Notes under the pieces: generated by a model | What the model saw: only the letters and a program-made list of their open reading frames with translations | Database searches by the model: none | Told to the model about the DNA's origin: nothing | Part shown: piece by piece, positions 20,439 to 27,259 of the stretch | Numbering within the stretch: position 1 is the first letter of the stretch | Layout of the letters: each line of letters begins with the position of its first letter | Source of the DNA: Pseudomonas lopnurensis | GTDB taxonomy: Bacteria > Pseudomonadota > Gammaproteobacteria > Pseudomonadales > Pseudomonadaceae | Direction of reading: 5' to 3' | NCBI RefSeq assembly: GCF_015070855.1 | Contig: NZ_JADDIX010000027.1 | Coordinates: 1-44,504, forward strand | Length of the DNA: 44,504 nt | Position numbers and translations under genes: made by a program

Positions 20439-20445
20439 GGCTTTT

Positions 20446-20520
20446 GTAGGAGCCGGCTTGCCGGCGATCCGTCGTGTCGGCCGATCGCCGGCAAGGACTG
20501 GGCGCCCCCCAGGCTCCACA
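20446..20520. repeat. REP inverted pair between symporter and asparaginase
   Basis: Begins GTAGGAGCCGGCTTGCCGGC, continues to GATCGCCGGCAAGGAC and ends CAGGCTCCACA. Two REP units are in head-to-head arrangement, able to fold into a long stem in the transcript between the two genes. It starts 8 bp after the symporter stop. Confidence 0.8.
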
Positions 20521-20562
20521 GGGATCGCATTAGCCCCAACCCGTTTCGTTCGAGGAGACCCC

Positions 20563-21555
20563 ATGCCGGCCTGCAGAAAACTCCTGGTGCTGTACACCGG
20601 CGGCACCATCGGCATGCAGCAGAGCGCCGCCGGGCTAATGCCCGCCTCCGGTTTCGCCGACCGGCTGCGCGCCCAGCAGGGCCTGCAACCCGAGCTGGAC
20701 CTGCCCGACTGGCGGTTCCACGAACTGCTGCCGGCCATCGACAGCGCCAACATGAACCAGCGCAACTGGCTGGCCATGGTCGAGGCCATCCGCAGCGGCG
20801 TCGAAGCGGACGGCTGCGACGCCGTGTTGGTGCTGCATGGTACCGACACCCTGGCCTACAGCGCCGCGGCGCTGAGCTTCCTGCTGCTGGGGCTGGACGT
20901 GCCGGTGCTGCTGACCGGCTCCATGCTGCCGGCCGGCGTGCCGGGCAGCGATGCCTGGGACAACCTGTTCGGCGCCATGCGGGCATTGCGCGACGGTGTG
21001 CCGCCCGGCGTGCACCTGTATTTCCACGGTGCCCTGCTGCATGGCGCGCGCGCCAGCAAGCTGGGCACGGCGACCCTCGACGCCTTCGCCGAACAGCCAC
21101 GCCAGCGCCGCGGCCAGCGGGCAGCGGCGATCCCGCCCGCCATCGACTACCGCGCAGCGCGCCATCCGGTCAGCCTTGCCGTGCTGCCGCTGTTTCCCGG
21201 CGTACAGGCCGCGCAGCTACGGGCACTGCTCGCCAGCGGCGTGCAGGGCCTGGTGCTGGAGTGCTACGGCAGCGGCACCGGGCCGGCGGACAATGCCGAG
21301 CTGCTGGCAGCGCTGCAGGAGGCGCGGGCGCGCGGCGTGGTGCTGGTCGCGATCAGCCAGTGCCCGCAGGGGCACGTCGAGTTCGGCCTGTATGCCGCCG
21401 GCAGCCAGCTGGCCGCCTGCGGCCTGCTGAGCGGCGGCGGGATGACCCGCGAAGCGGCGCTGGGCAAGCTGTTCGCCCTGCTCGGCGCCGGGCTGGCAGC
21501 GGCCGAGGTGGCGCACTGGTTCGCCCTGGACCTGTGCGGCGAGCGCGCGGACTGA
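20563..21555 (+). CDS. ansA: Type I (cytoplasmic) L-asparaginase
   Basis: Hydrolyses L-asparagine to aspartate and ammonia. The 330-residue product has the two asparaginase catalytic triad regions: LYTGGTIGMQ with the nucleophilic Thr12, and LHGTDTLAYSAAALSFLL with Thr94-Asp95 (HGTDT from residue 92). A later GLVLECYGSGTGP matches the substrate-flap side of the active site. There is no signal peptide, so it is cytoplasmic. The start has an ideal GAGGAGACCCC before ATG. It lies downstream of an AGCS symporter and near aspA; together they would take asparagine to fumarate with release of two ammonia. It is convergent with the histidine kinase gene, with a 6-bp gap. Confidence 0.93.
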   Translation: MPACRKLLVLYTGGTIGMQQSAAGLMPASGFADRLRAQQGLQPELDLPDWRFHELLPAIDSANMNQRNWLAMVEAIRSGVEADGCDAVLVLHGTDTLAYSAAALSFLLLGLDVPVLLTGSMLPAGVPGSDAWDNLFGAMRALRDGVPPGVHLYFHGALLHGARASKLGTATLDAFAEQPRQRRGQRAAAIPPAIDYRAARHPVSLAVLPLFPGVQAAQLRALLASGVQGLVLECYGSGTGPADNAELLAALQEARARGVVLVAISQCPQGHVEFGLYAAGSQLAACGLLSGGGMTREAALGKLFALLGAGLAAAEVAHWFALDLCGERAD

Positions 21556-21561
21556 CGACCG

Positions 21562-24057
21562 TCAGTCTTCACCGGCACCGTCGGGCGCACGCGCCAGCTC
21601 GATCCAGAAACGACTGCCGACACCCGGCTCGCTGTGCAGCCCCATCTGACCGTCCATCAACCTGGCGAACTCCAGGCACAGCGACAGGCCGATGCCGGTG
21701 CCCTGGATCATGCTGTTCTCCCTGCCCAGGCGCTGGAAGGGTTCGAAGACCTGCGCCTGCTGCCGTGGGTCGATGCCCAGGCCGGTGTCCTCCACCAGGA
21801 TGCGCACGTAGTCGGCGCCGGTTTCCACGCGCAGGCCGATGCGCCCCTGCGGGACGTTGTACTTCATCGCGTTGGACAGCAGGTTCAGCAGCACCTGGCG
21901 CAGCCGCCGCGGCTCGGCGCGCGCCCGCAGCCCTTCCTCCGGTAGCGCCAGCTCCAGTTGCAGGCCGCGCTGGCGGATTTCCAGGGCGATCAGCTCGGCG
22001 CACTCGCGGATCAGGCCGCGCACTTCCACCGGCCGCAGTTCCAGGCGCGGAGGCTCCGTCTGCAGGCTCGACCACTCAAGGATCTCCCCCAGCAACTGGT
22101 TGAGATGGCGGCTGGCGAGGAGGATTTCGTCCAGGTATTCGGCGGCTTCGGACTGGCTCTCGTCGTCGCAGTCCATGCGCATCAGTTGGGCGAAGCCGAG
22201 GATCGCATTGAGCGGGGTGCGCAGCTCGTGGCTGATGCCCGAGAGCAGGCGGCTCTTCGCTTCGCTGGCGGCCTGCGCCTGCCGCGTCGCCGCGCGCAGC
22301 TCCGCCTCGACGCGCTTGAGCGCGTCGATATCCACATGGGTGCCGGCCAGGACCCAGGCCAGGCCGGTCTGCGGGTCGCGCTCGAGCACCCGGCCGCGCG
22401 TCAGCAGCCAATGGTACTGGCCCATGGCGTCGGCGAAGCGGTACTCGGCCTCGTAGCGCTGCTGCAGCCCTTGCTGGATCCGCTGCACCTGGGCGAACGC
22501 CGCCGGCAGGTCGTCGGGGTGGATGCGCTGGCGGAACCGGTCGCCGCTGAGTTGCCCGGACGGCAGCCCGAAACGCCCGACCATGCCGCCGCGAATCTGC
22601 AGCATCCCGTCGCGCAGGTCGTATTCCCAGAGGCTTTCGGTGGCGCTCTCCAGCAACAGCTCCAGGCGGCTCTGGCTGTGCGAGCGCTGTGCCTCGCTGC
22701 GTTCCAGGTGTTCGCCGATGGCCAGGGTGTGCCGGGCCATCTCGTCCAGTTCGCGGATCTGCGCGTCCACCGGCTGCGGTCGCCAACGGCCCAGGCCGAT
22801 CTCGCCCATCGCCCGCGAGATGCCGGCGATCGGCCGCAGCAGCGCCTGGCTGAGCTGGCGCGCGCGCAGCCACATGAGCGCGAAGAAACCGACATAGAAC
22901 AGCACCAGCCCGGCGATCAGCAGGTAGCCGATATGCTGGTAGCGGCTGGCCAGGGCGTTGGTCTGGCGGAACACCTCGGCCTCGTCGACCACCGCCAACA
23001 GGTGCCAGCCGGTCGGCACCACCGTGGTCCAGGCCACCAGCTGCGGGCGGCCGCCGAGCATCACTTGCTCCACGCCCTGGCTACGCCCGGCGATGGCCGC
23101 GGCCAGCCCGGACGTTTCCGGACGACGGTCGAGGCGGAAGTCCTCGGGCTTGAACGTCTCGTGGCGGATCGCGTCCAGGTAGGTGTGATCGGTCAGCTCG
23201 GCGATACCGAAATCCACCTCGCCCGGCCCGGGCAGGGCCATGATCGACAGGTCGTCGCTGACCAGCATGGCGTAACCGCTCCAGGGCACCCGCAACTGGC
23301 CGATCTGCTCGAGGATGCCGCTGACGGTGATGTCGATGCCCGCCACCCCTTCGAGGAAGTCGCCGCGGTACACCGGGGCGGTGGCCGACATCATCCAGCC
23401 GTGCCCGGCGGGGTCGAGATAGACCTCGGTCCAGACCACCCCGCGCGCGGGATTGTGCTCGGCATCGGCCAGGTAATAGAAGCTGTAATCGGGGATGACC
23501 ATGTCCGCCGGGTACTGGTCGAGGGTGAGGAACCACGGATAGATGTGGTTGAGGCTGTCCCAGCTGTTGAAGTACAGGCTGGCCACCAGCGGATTGCGTG
23601 CCTTCAGCTCCTTCATCAGCGGTTCGAGGCGGCGCAGCCGGGCCACCTTGTCCAGATCCTGCCGCGCGGCCGGGGTGGCGCTGGAATAGAAGACCGCCGC
23701 GCCCCCGTCGTCGACGGGGCTGTAGCGCACGCCGCCGGGGCTCAGCGCCAGGGCGGGCGCTGGCGTCGGCTCGCCTTCGAGCAGGGCATTGGCGGTGAGG
23801 TTGCGGTACAGCTCGGTGAGCGCGGCGACCTGGTTCAGTTGCTCGTTGATCAACCGCGACTCCAGTCTGACCGAGGCCTGCAGGTCGTTCAGCGCCGTCT
23901 GCCGCAGATGCTCGATCTGTGCATCACGGATGGCACCGTTGGTCAGCAGATAGATGGCGATCAGCGCCGTTTCCACCAGGATCAGCGGAATCAGGGCACT
24001 TCTAACGAAGGCGCGCCAGATCCATTGGCGCAACCCGATAGGATGTCTCTTGGGCAC
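21562..24057 (-). CDS. Membrane sensor histidine kinase with periplasmic dCache and cytoplasmic PAS
   Basis: Two-component sensor of 831 residues. One membrane helix lies at about 18-40 (SALIPLILVETALIAIYLLT). A periplasmic region of about 330 residues has the shape of a dCache domain (YFNSWDSLNHIYPWFLTLDQ; GVAGIDITVSGILEQI; VVPTGWHLLAVVD). The second helix is near 385-405 (LIAGLVLFYVGFFALMWL). A PAS domain follows (WEYDLRDGMLQIRGGMVG...), then HisKA with GISHELRTPLNAILGF and His near 608, and HATPase with NLLSNAMKYN, VEDTGLGID and GTGIGLSLCLEFAR. No receiver domain is attached. The start is GTG with GGAG 6 nt upstream. It is divergent from a solute-binding protein gene, so that protein might present a ligand to it. 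No response regulator gene is adjacent. Confidence 0.9.
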   Translation of the reverse strand: MPKRHPIGLRQWIWRAFVRSALIPLILVETALIAIYLLTNGAIRDAQIEHLRQTALNDLQASVRLESRLINEQLNQVAALTELYRNLTANALLEGEPTPAPALALSPGGVRYSPVDDGGAAVFYSSATPAARQDLDKVARLRRLEPLMKELKARNPLVASLYFNSWDSLNHIYPWFLTLDQYPADMVIPDYSFYYLADAEHNPARGVVWTEVYLDPAGHGWMMSATAPVYRGDFLEGVAGIDITVSGILEQIGQLRVPWSGYAMLVSDDLSIMALPGPGEVDFGIAELTDHTYLDAIRHETFKPEDFRLDRRPETSGLAAAIAGRSQGVEQVMLGGRPQLVAWTTVVPTGWHLLAVVDEAEVFRQTNALASRYQHIGYLLIAGLVLFYVGFFALMWLRARQLSQALLRPIAGISRAMGEIGLGRWRPQPVDAQIRELDEMARHTLAIGEHLERSEAQRSHSQSRLELLLESATESLWEYDLRDGMLQIRGGMVGRFGLPSGQLSGDRFRQRIHPDDLPAAFAQVQRIQQGLQQRYEAEYRFADAMGQYHWLLTRGRVLERDPQTGLAWVLAGTHVDIDALKRVEAELRAATRQAQAASEAKSRLLSGISHELRTPLNAILGFAQLMRMDCDDESQSEAAEYLDEILLASRHLNQLLGEILEWSSLQTEPPRLELRPVEVRGLIRECAELIALEIRQRGLQLELALPEEGLRARAEPRRLRQVLLNLLSNAMKYNVPQGRIGLRVETGADYVRILVEDTGLGIDPRQQAQVFEPFQRLGRENSMIQGTGIGLSLCLEFARLMDGQMGLHSEPGVGSRFWIELARAPDGAGED

Positions 24058-24275
24058 GACTGGCTCCAGCGAACCGCAGGCGGAGCGCTAAATGAGAGTT
24101 CTGGGCAGCGCCGGATCATATCACCGCGCTCGCGAAAACCCATTCCCGCCAGTTGACCGGGCCATGCCCGAAGGCGAAAGCATCAGCGTGCGATCACGCC
24201 GGTGGCGAGACATGCGTGCGCCCGCTACCCTTGCCTGGGCCACAATAAAAACAAGCGCATCGAGGAGCCGATGTC

Positions 24276-25085
24276 ATGGCCAGATCCAGCACAGCCGGAG
24301 CGCTGTTCGCCCTGCTTCTGACGGGCGCCGCCAGCGCCCATGCCGAGCTGCCGAACGACTACCGGATCGTCCTGCAGACCGACAACTTCCCGCCCTTCAA
24401 CATGGCGCCGAACCTGAAGAACTTCGCCCGCGGCGACGAGGTGGAGGGAATCGGCACCGACACGGTGCGGGAAATCTTCAAACGCGCCGGCATCGCCTAC
24501 AGCCTGGCCCTGCGCGGTCCCTGGAACAGGCTCTACGAGCAGACCCGGCAGGAAGCCGATCACGGCCTGTTCTCGGTCGCCCGCACCGAGCACAACGCCG
24601 GGCTGTTCAAGTGGGTCGGCCCGCTGGCGCACTACGACAGCGTACTGCTGGCGCTGCCCGAACGCGGCCTGAAACTGCAGAGCCTGGCCCAGGCCGCGGA
24701 CTACCGGATCGGTGGCTACCGGAACGGCAGCGTGAATCTCTACCTCGAAAGCCAGGGCCTCGAGCCGGGCGACAGCCTCAGCGATCCGGAAAACCTGCGC
24801 AAGCTGCTCGGTGGGCGGATCGACCTCTGGGCCGCCGCCGACCCGGTGTGGCGCTACTACGCGCGCCAGCAAGGGGTGGCGGAGCAGCAGTTGCAGGTGG
24901 TGCTGAGCTTTCGCAGCGAGCCGGTCTACCTGGCGCTGAGCCGCGATACCCCGGACGAAGTCGTCGAACGCCTGCAGCAGGCGCTCGACGCGGTCATCGC
25001 CGAAGGCTACGCCGGCTGCAGCCAGACTCCGGATCTGTGCTACCTGATCCGCGACCGCGGCAAGGCGCTCGCCGGCGGCCGCTGA
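24276..25085 (+). CDS. Periplasmic solute-binding protein, family 3 type
   Basis: Exported binding protein of 269 residues with a signal peptide (MARSSTAGALFALLLTGAAS, cleavage near AHA-23). The mature part starts as a family 3 amino-acid-type binding fold (YRIVLQTDNFPPFNMAPN; GIGTDTVREIFKRAGIAYSL; then a second lobe to VVERLQQALDAVIAEGY). Two cysteines near the C-terminus (CSQTPDLC) could form a disulphide. There is no permease or ATPase gene beside it, so it is an orphan; proteins of this kind in pseudomonads can be sensors' partners or transporters' loose components. It is divergent from the dCache histidine kinase over 218 bp, which supports a sensing role by inference. The start has GAGGAG 9 nt upstream. 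Confidence 0.85.
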   Translation: MARSSTAGALFALLLTGAASAHAELPNDYRIVLQTDNFPPFNMAPNLKNFARGDEVEGIGTDTVREIFKRAGIAYSLALRGPWNRLYEQTRQEADHGLFSVARTEHNAGLFKWVGPLAHYDSVLLALPERGLKLQSLAQAADYRIGGYRNGSVNLYLESQGLEPGDSLSDPENLRKLLGGRIDLWAAADPVWRYYARQQGVAEQQLQVVLSFRSEPVYLALSRDTPDEVVERLQQALDAVIAEGYAGCSQTPDLCYLIRDRGKALAGGR

Positions 25086-25095
25086 ACGCGCTCAG

Positions 25096-25146
25096 AGCCT
25101 GTTTTCAATGCAGCAGGGCCGAGGCGCAGCAGATCGTAGACAGGCG
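25096..25146. repeat. Small inverted-repeat element bounded by CTCAG direct repeats
   Basis: A 51-bp segment with ends AGCCTGT (25096-25102) and ACAGGCG (25140-25146), imperfect inverted repeats. It is flanked on both sides by CTCAG (25091-25095 and 25147-25151), which could be a target duplication. The right flank contains the stop codon of the carbonic anhydrase gene. No coding capacity. Short length makes chance possible. Confidence 0.5.
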
Positions 25147-25147
25147 C

Positions 25148-25849
25148 TCAGCCCTGCAGGTAGCGAGGCTTGGGCGTGGCCATCGGCAGCGGGCCGTCGC
25201 CGATCAGGCGGAACTCGCCCTTTTCGGCGTCGTAGCCGCGGATTTCGCTGGTTTCGATGTCGTACAGCCAGCCGTGGATGAACAGCTGGCCGCTGGCCAG
25301 GCGCGCCGCCACCGAGGGATGGGTGCGCAGGTGGTCGAGCTGGGCCACGACGTTCTCCTGGGTGAGGATGCCCAGGGTGTTGTGGTCGGCACAGCCGCAG
25401 TTCTGCTCGACGACGATCTTCGCCACCTCGGAATGCCGCAGCCAGGCCTTCACCGTCGGCATGCGCTCGAGTTCGTCGGGGTTGAGCACGGCCTTCATCG
25501 CACCGCAGTCCGAATGCCCGCAGACGATGATGTGCTGCACGCCGAGGGCCATCACGGCGAATTCGATGGCCGTGGAAACACCGCCGTTCATCTGCCCGTA
25601 CGGCGGCACCACGTTGCCGACGTTGCGGGTGACGAACAGGTCGCCCGGCGCGCTCTGGGTGATCAGTTCGGGGATGATCCGCGAGTCGGCGCAGGTGATG
25701 AACATCGCACGCGGGGTCTGTTCGTGGGCCAGTTTCTTGAACAGCTCGCGCTGCTGCGGGTAGATTTCCTCGCGAAAGCGCTTGACGCCGCCAACGATCA
25801 GGTCGAGCGCCTCCTGCGCGGTTTCGGTGTTTTTCTGTTGCTCGTTCAT
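25148..25849 (-). CDS. Beta-class carbonic anhydrase
   Basis: Interconverts CO2 and bicarbonate in the cytoplasm. The 233-residue product carries the beta-class zinc ligands Cys53, His112 and Cys115 (ITCADSR; VCGHSDCG) and the Asp55-Arg57 dyad. The sequence NVVPPYGQMNGGVSTAIEFA lies between. It resembles the Can/CynT branch, and no signal peptide is present. It is the third gene of a minus-strand run with a PII-like protein (43 bp upstream) and an SbtA-like bicarbonate transporter, and downstream of pyruvate carboxylase, a bicarbonate user. This suggests it balances imported bicarbonate with CO2 for carboxylation. Which gene symbol applies cannot be decided from sequence alone. Confidence 0.95.
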   Translation of the reverse strand: MNEQQKNTETAQEALDLIVGGVKRFREEIYPQQRELFKKLAHEQTPRAMFITCADSRIIPELITQSAPGDLFVTRNVGNVVPPYGQMNGGVSTAIEFAVMALGVQHIIVCGHSDCGAMKAVLNPDELERMPTVKAWLRHSEVAKIVVEQNCGCADHNTLGILTQENVVAQLDHLRTHPSVAARLASGQLFIHGWLYDIETSEIRGYDAEKGEFRLIGDGPLPMATPKPRYLQG

Positions 25850-25892
25850 GTTCGATCTCGATTGCAGGATGGGGGCCTGGGTGCCCTAGAAG

Positions 25893-26195
25893 CTAGAATT
25901 TTTCCGGCCGCAGCACGTCCACCTCGGCGAGATAGCAGACCATCGCGAAGTGTTCGTAATAGCGTGCCTGCAGATGGGCGGCGATGCGTTCGGCCAGCTC
26001 GCGGCCACAGATCACTTCCAGGCGGATGTTGCCGTCGGTGTTCCATTCGGCGCTGCGCACGCCCCGGCTGCCGCTGCCGCGCGCATCGGACAGGGTCCAG
26101 CCGGGCGCGCCCAGGGTCTGCAGATCACTCACCAGCTTGTGCTCGAGGGCCGCTTCGCAGATCACGGTGAGCAGGGTGCGCTTGTGTGCGTTCAT
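25893..26195 (-). CDS. PII-like signalling protein (SbtB-like)
   Basis: Small trimeric PII-superfamily regulator, 100 residues. It begins MNAHKRTLLTVICEAALEHK, has a T-loop-like stretch ARGSGSRGVRSAEW near 38-51, then NIRLEVICGRELAERIAAHL and a final beta strand. The context is decisive: its ATG follows the stop of the SbtA-like transporter with a single base between, as for sbtA-sbtB pairs. In cyanobacteria SbtB binds adenine nucleotides, including cAMP, and inhibits SbtA (family knowledge). The CGPxGC-type redox C-terminus of some SbtB proteins is absent; this copy ends VLRPEKF. The T-loop is short and lacks the uridylylated Tyr of GlnB. Confidence 0.82.
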   Translation of the reverse strand: MNAHKRTLLTVICEAALEHKLVSDLQTLGAPGWTLSDARGSGSRGVRSAEWNTDGNIRLEVICGRELAERIAAHLQARYYEHFAMVCYLAEVDVLRPEKF

Positions 26196-26196
26196 C

Positions 26197-27138
26197 TCAG
26201 AGTCCCCAGGCGATCAGTTGCTCGGCCATCGCCAGGTAGAGCGGTATGCCGATCAGGATGTTGAACGGAAAGGTGATGCCCAGCGAGGCCGTCAGCGACA
26301 GCGACGGATTGGCCTGCGGCACCGCCAGGCGCATCGCCGCCGGCACCGCGATGTAGGAGGCGCTGGCCGCGAGCGTGGCGAGCATCGCCGTGCCGCCCAG
26401 CGACAGCCCCATGAAACGCGCCAGCATGGCGCCGACCAGCGCGCCGACCAGCGGCATGATCACGGCGAAGGCCGCCAGCTTCAAGCCGTAGCGCTTCAGC
26501 GAACCCAACTGGCCGGAGGCGATCAGGCCCATTTCCAGCAGGAAGAACGCCAGCACCGGCTTGAACATGCTGGTGTACAGGGGCTCCAGCGGCTTGATCG
26601 CCTCCTTGCCGGCGATGGCACCGATCAGCAGGCCGCCGAGCAGCAGCATGATGCTCTTGCCGAGAAAGATCTCGCGGCCCAGCTCCTTCCAGTCGGTGTC
26701 CTGCGATATCCCCTTGGCCAGCAGGATGCCGACCAGAATCGCCGGAATCTCGAGAATCGCCACGAACAGCGGCATATAGCTCTCGAAGAAGATTTCCCGC
26801 GCCGCCAGGTAGGCCACCACCACCGCGAAGGTACCGGCGCTGACCGAGCCATAGTGCGCCGCCACCGCCGCCGCATTGACGCGGTCAAAACGCAGGCCGC
26901 GCAACAGGCCGAAGGCGAGCACGGGCAGCAACACGCCCAGCGCCAGCACCAGCAGCGACTGGCCGAGCAGCGCGGGACTGGCCTGCTCGGCCAGTTCCAC
27001 CCCACCGTGCAACCCGATCGCCAGCAGCAAGACGATGGACAGCGTCTCATAGAGCGCCGGCGGCAGCTTCAGTTCGCTCTTGAGCAAACCGGCGAGCAGG
27101 CCGAAGACAAAGAACAGCACGACCGGGTCGATACCCAT
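26197..27138 (-). CDS. sbtA: Sodium-dependent bicarbonate transporter family permease (SbtA-like)
   Basis: Inner-membrane transporter of 313 residues with about ten hydrophobic helices in two halves, matching the SbtA/DUF897 family. It starts MGIDPVVLFFVFGLLAGLLK and contains HYGSVSAGTFAVVVAYLA, then LEIPAILVGILLAKG in the first half and AASASYIAVPAAMRLAVPQA then FPFNILIGIPLYLAMAEQL in the second. These two SVSAGTF/ASASYIAVPAA regions align with the ion-binding crossover of SbtA, from memory of the family. Start with GGAG 7 nt upstream. First gene of a transporter - PII-like - carbonic anhydrase run; a terminator at 27199-27223 separates it from the pyruvate carboxylase genes upstream, so it probably has its own promoter in the 60 bp between. 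Confidence 0.88.
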   Translation of the reverse strand: MGIDPVVLFFVFGLLAGLLKSELKLPPALYETLSIVLLLAIGLHGGVELAEQASPALLGQSLLVLALGVLLPVLAFGLLRGLRFDRVNAAAVAAHYGSVSAGTFAVVVAYLAAREIFFESYMPLFVAILEIPAILVGILLAKGISQDTDWKELGREIFLGKSIMLLLGGLLIGAIAGKEAIKPLEPLYTSMFKPVLAFFLLEMGLIASGQLGSLKRYGLKLAAFAVIMPLVGALVGAMLARFMGLSLGGTAMLATLAASASYIAVPAAMRLAVPQANPSLSLTASLGITFPFNILIGIPLYLAMAEQLIAWGL

Positions 27139-27198
27139 CTACTTCTCCACAGCATTAAGGCATTGATCCCGCACGTCGCATTCCAGGCGATGGCGCCC

Positions 27199-27223
27199 AA
27201 AAAAAGGGAGCCGCACGGCTCCC
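27199..27223 (-). terminator. Rho-independent terminator after the pyruvate carboxylase B gene
   Basis: On the minus strand an 8-bp perfect stem, GGGAGCCG / CGGCTCCC (27206-27213 and 27216-27223) with a 2-base loop, is followed by seven T. It lies 37 bp past the stop of the pycB gene and ends about 60 bp before the sbtA start. It is the clearest intrinsic terminator in the window. Confidence 0.9.
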
Positions 27224-27259
27224 AAGGGGACTCGCTGGACAGGCCTGCCGGGATTCGAC

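Noticed and set aside
21958..24156. 732-residue plus-strand frame opposite the histidine kinase
   Set aside because: Antisense shadow; the kinase has all catalytic motifs.
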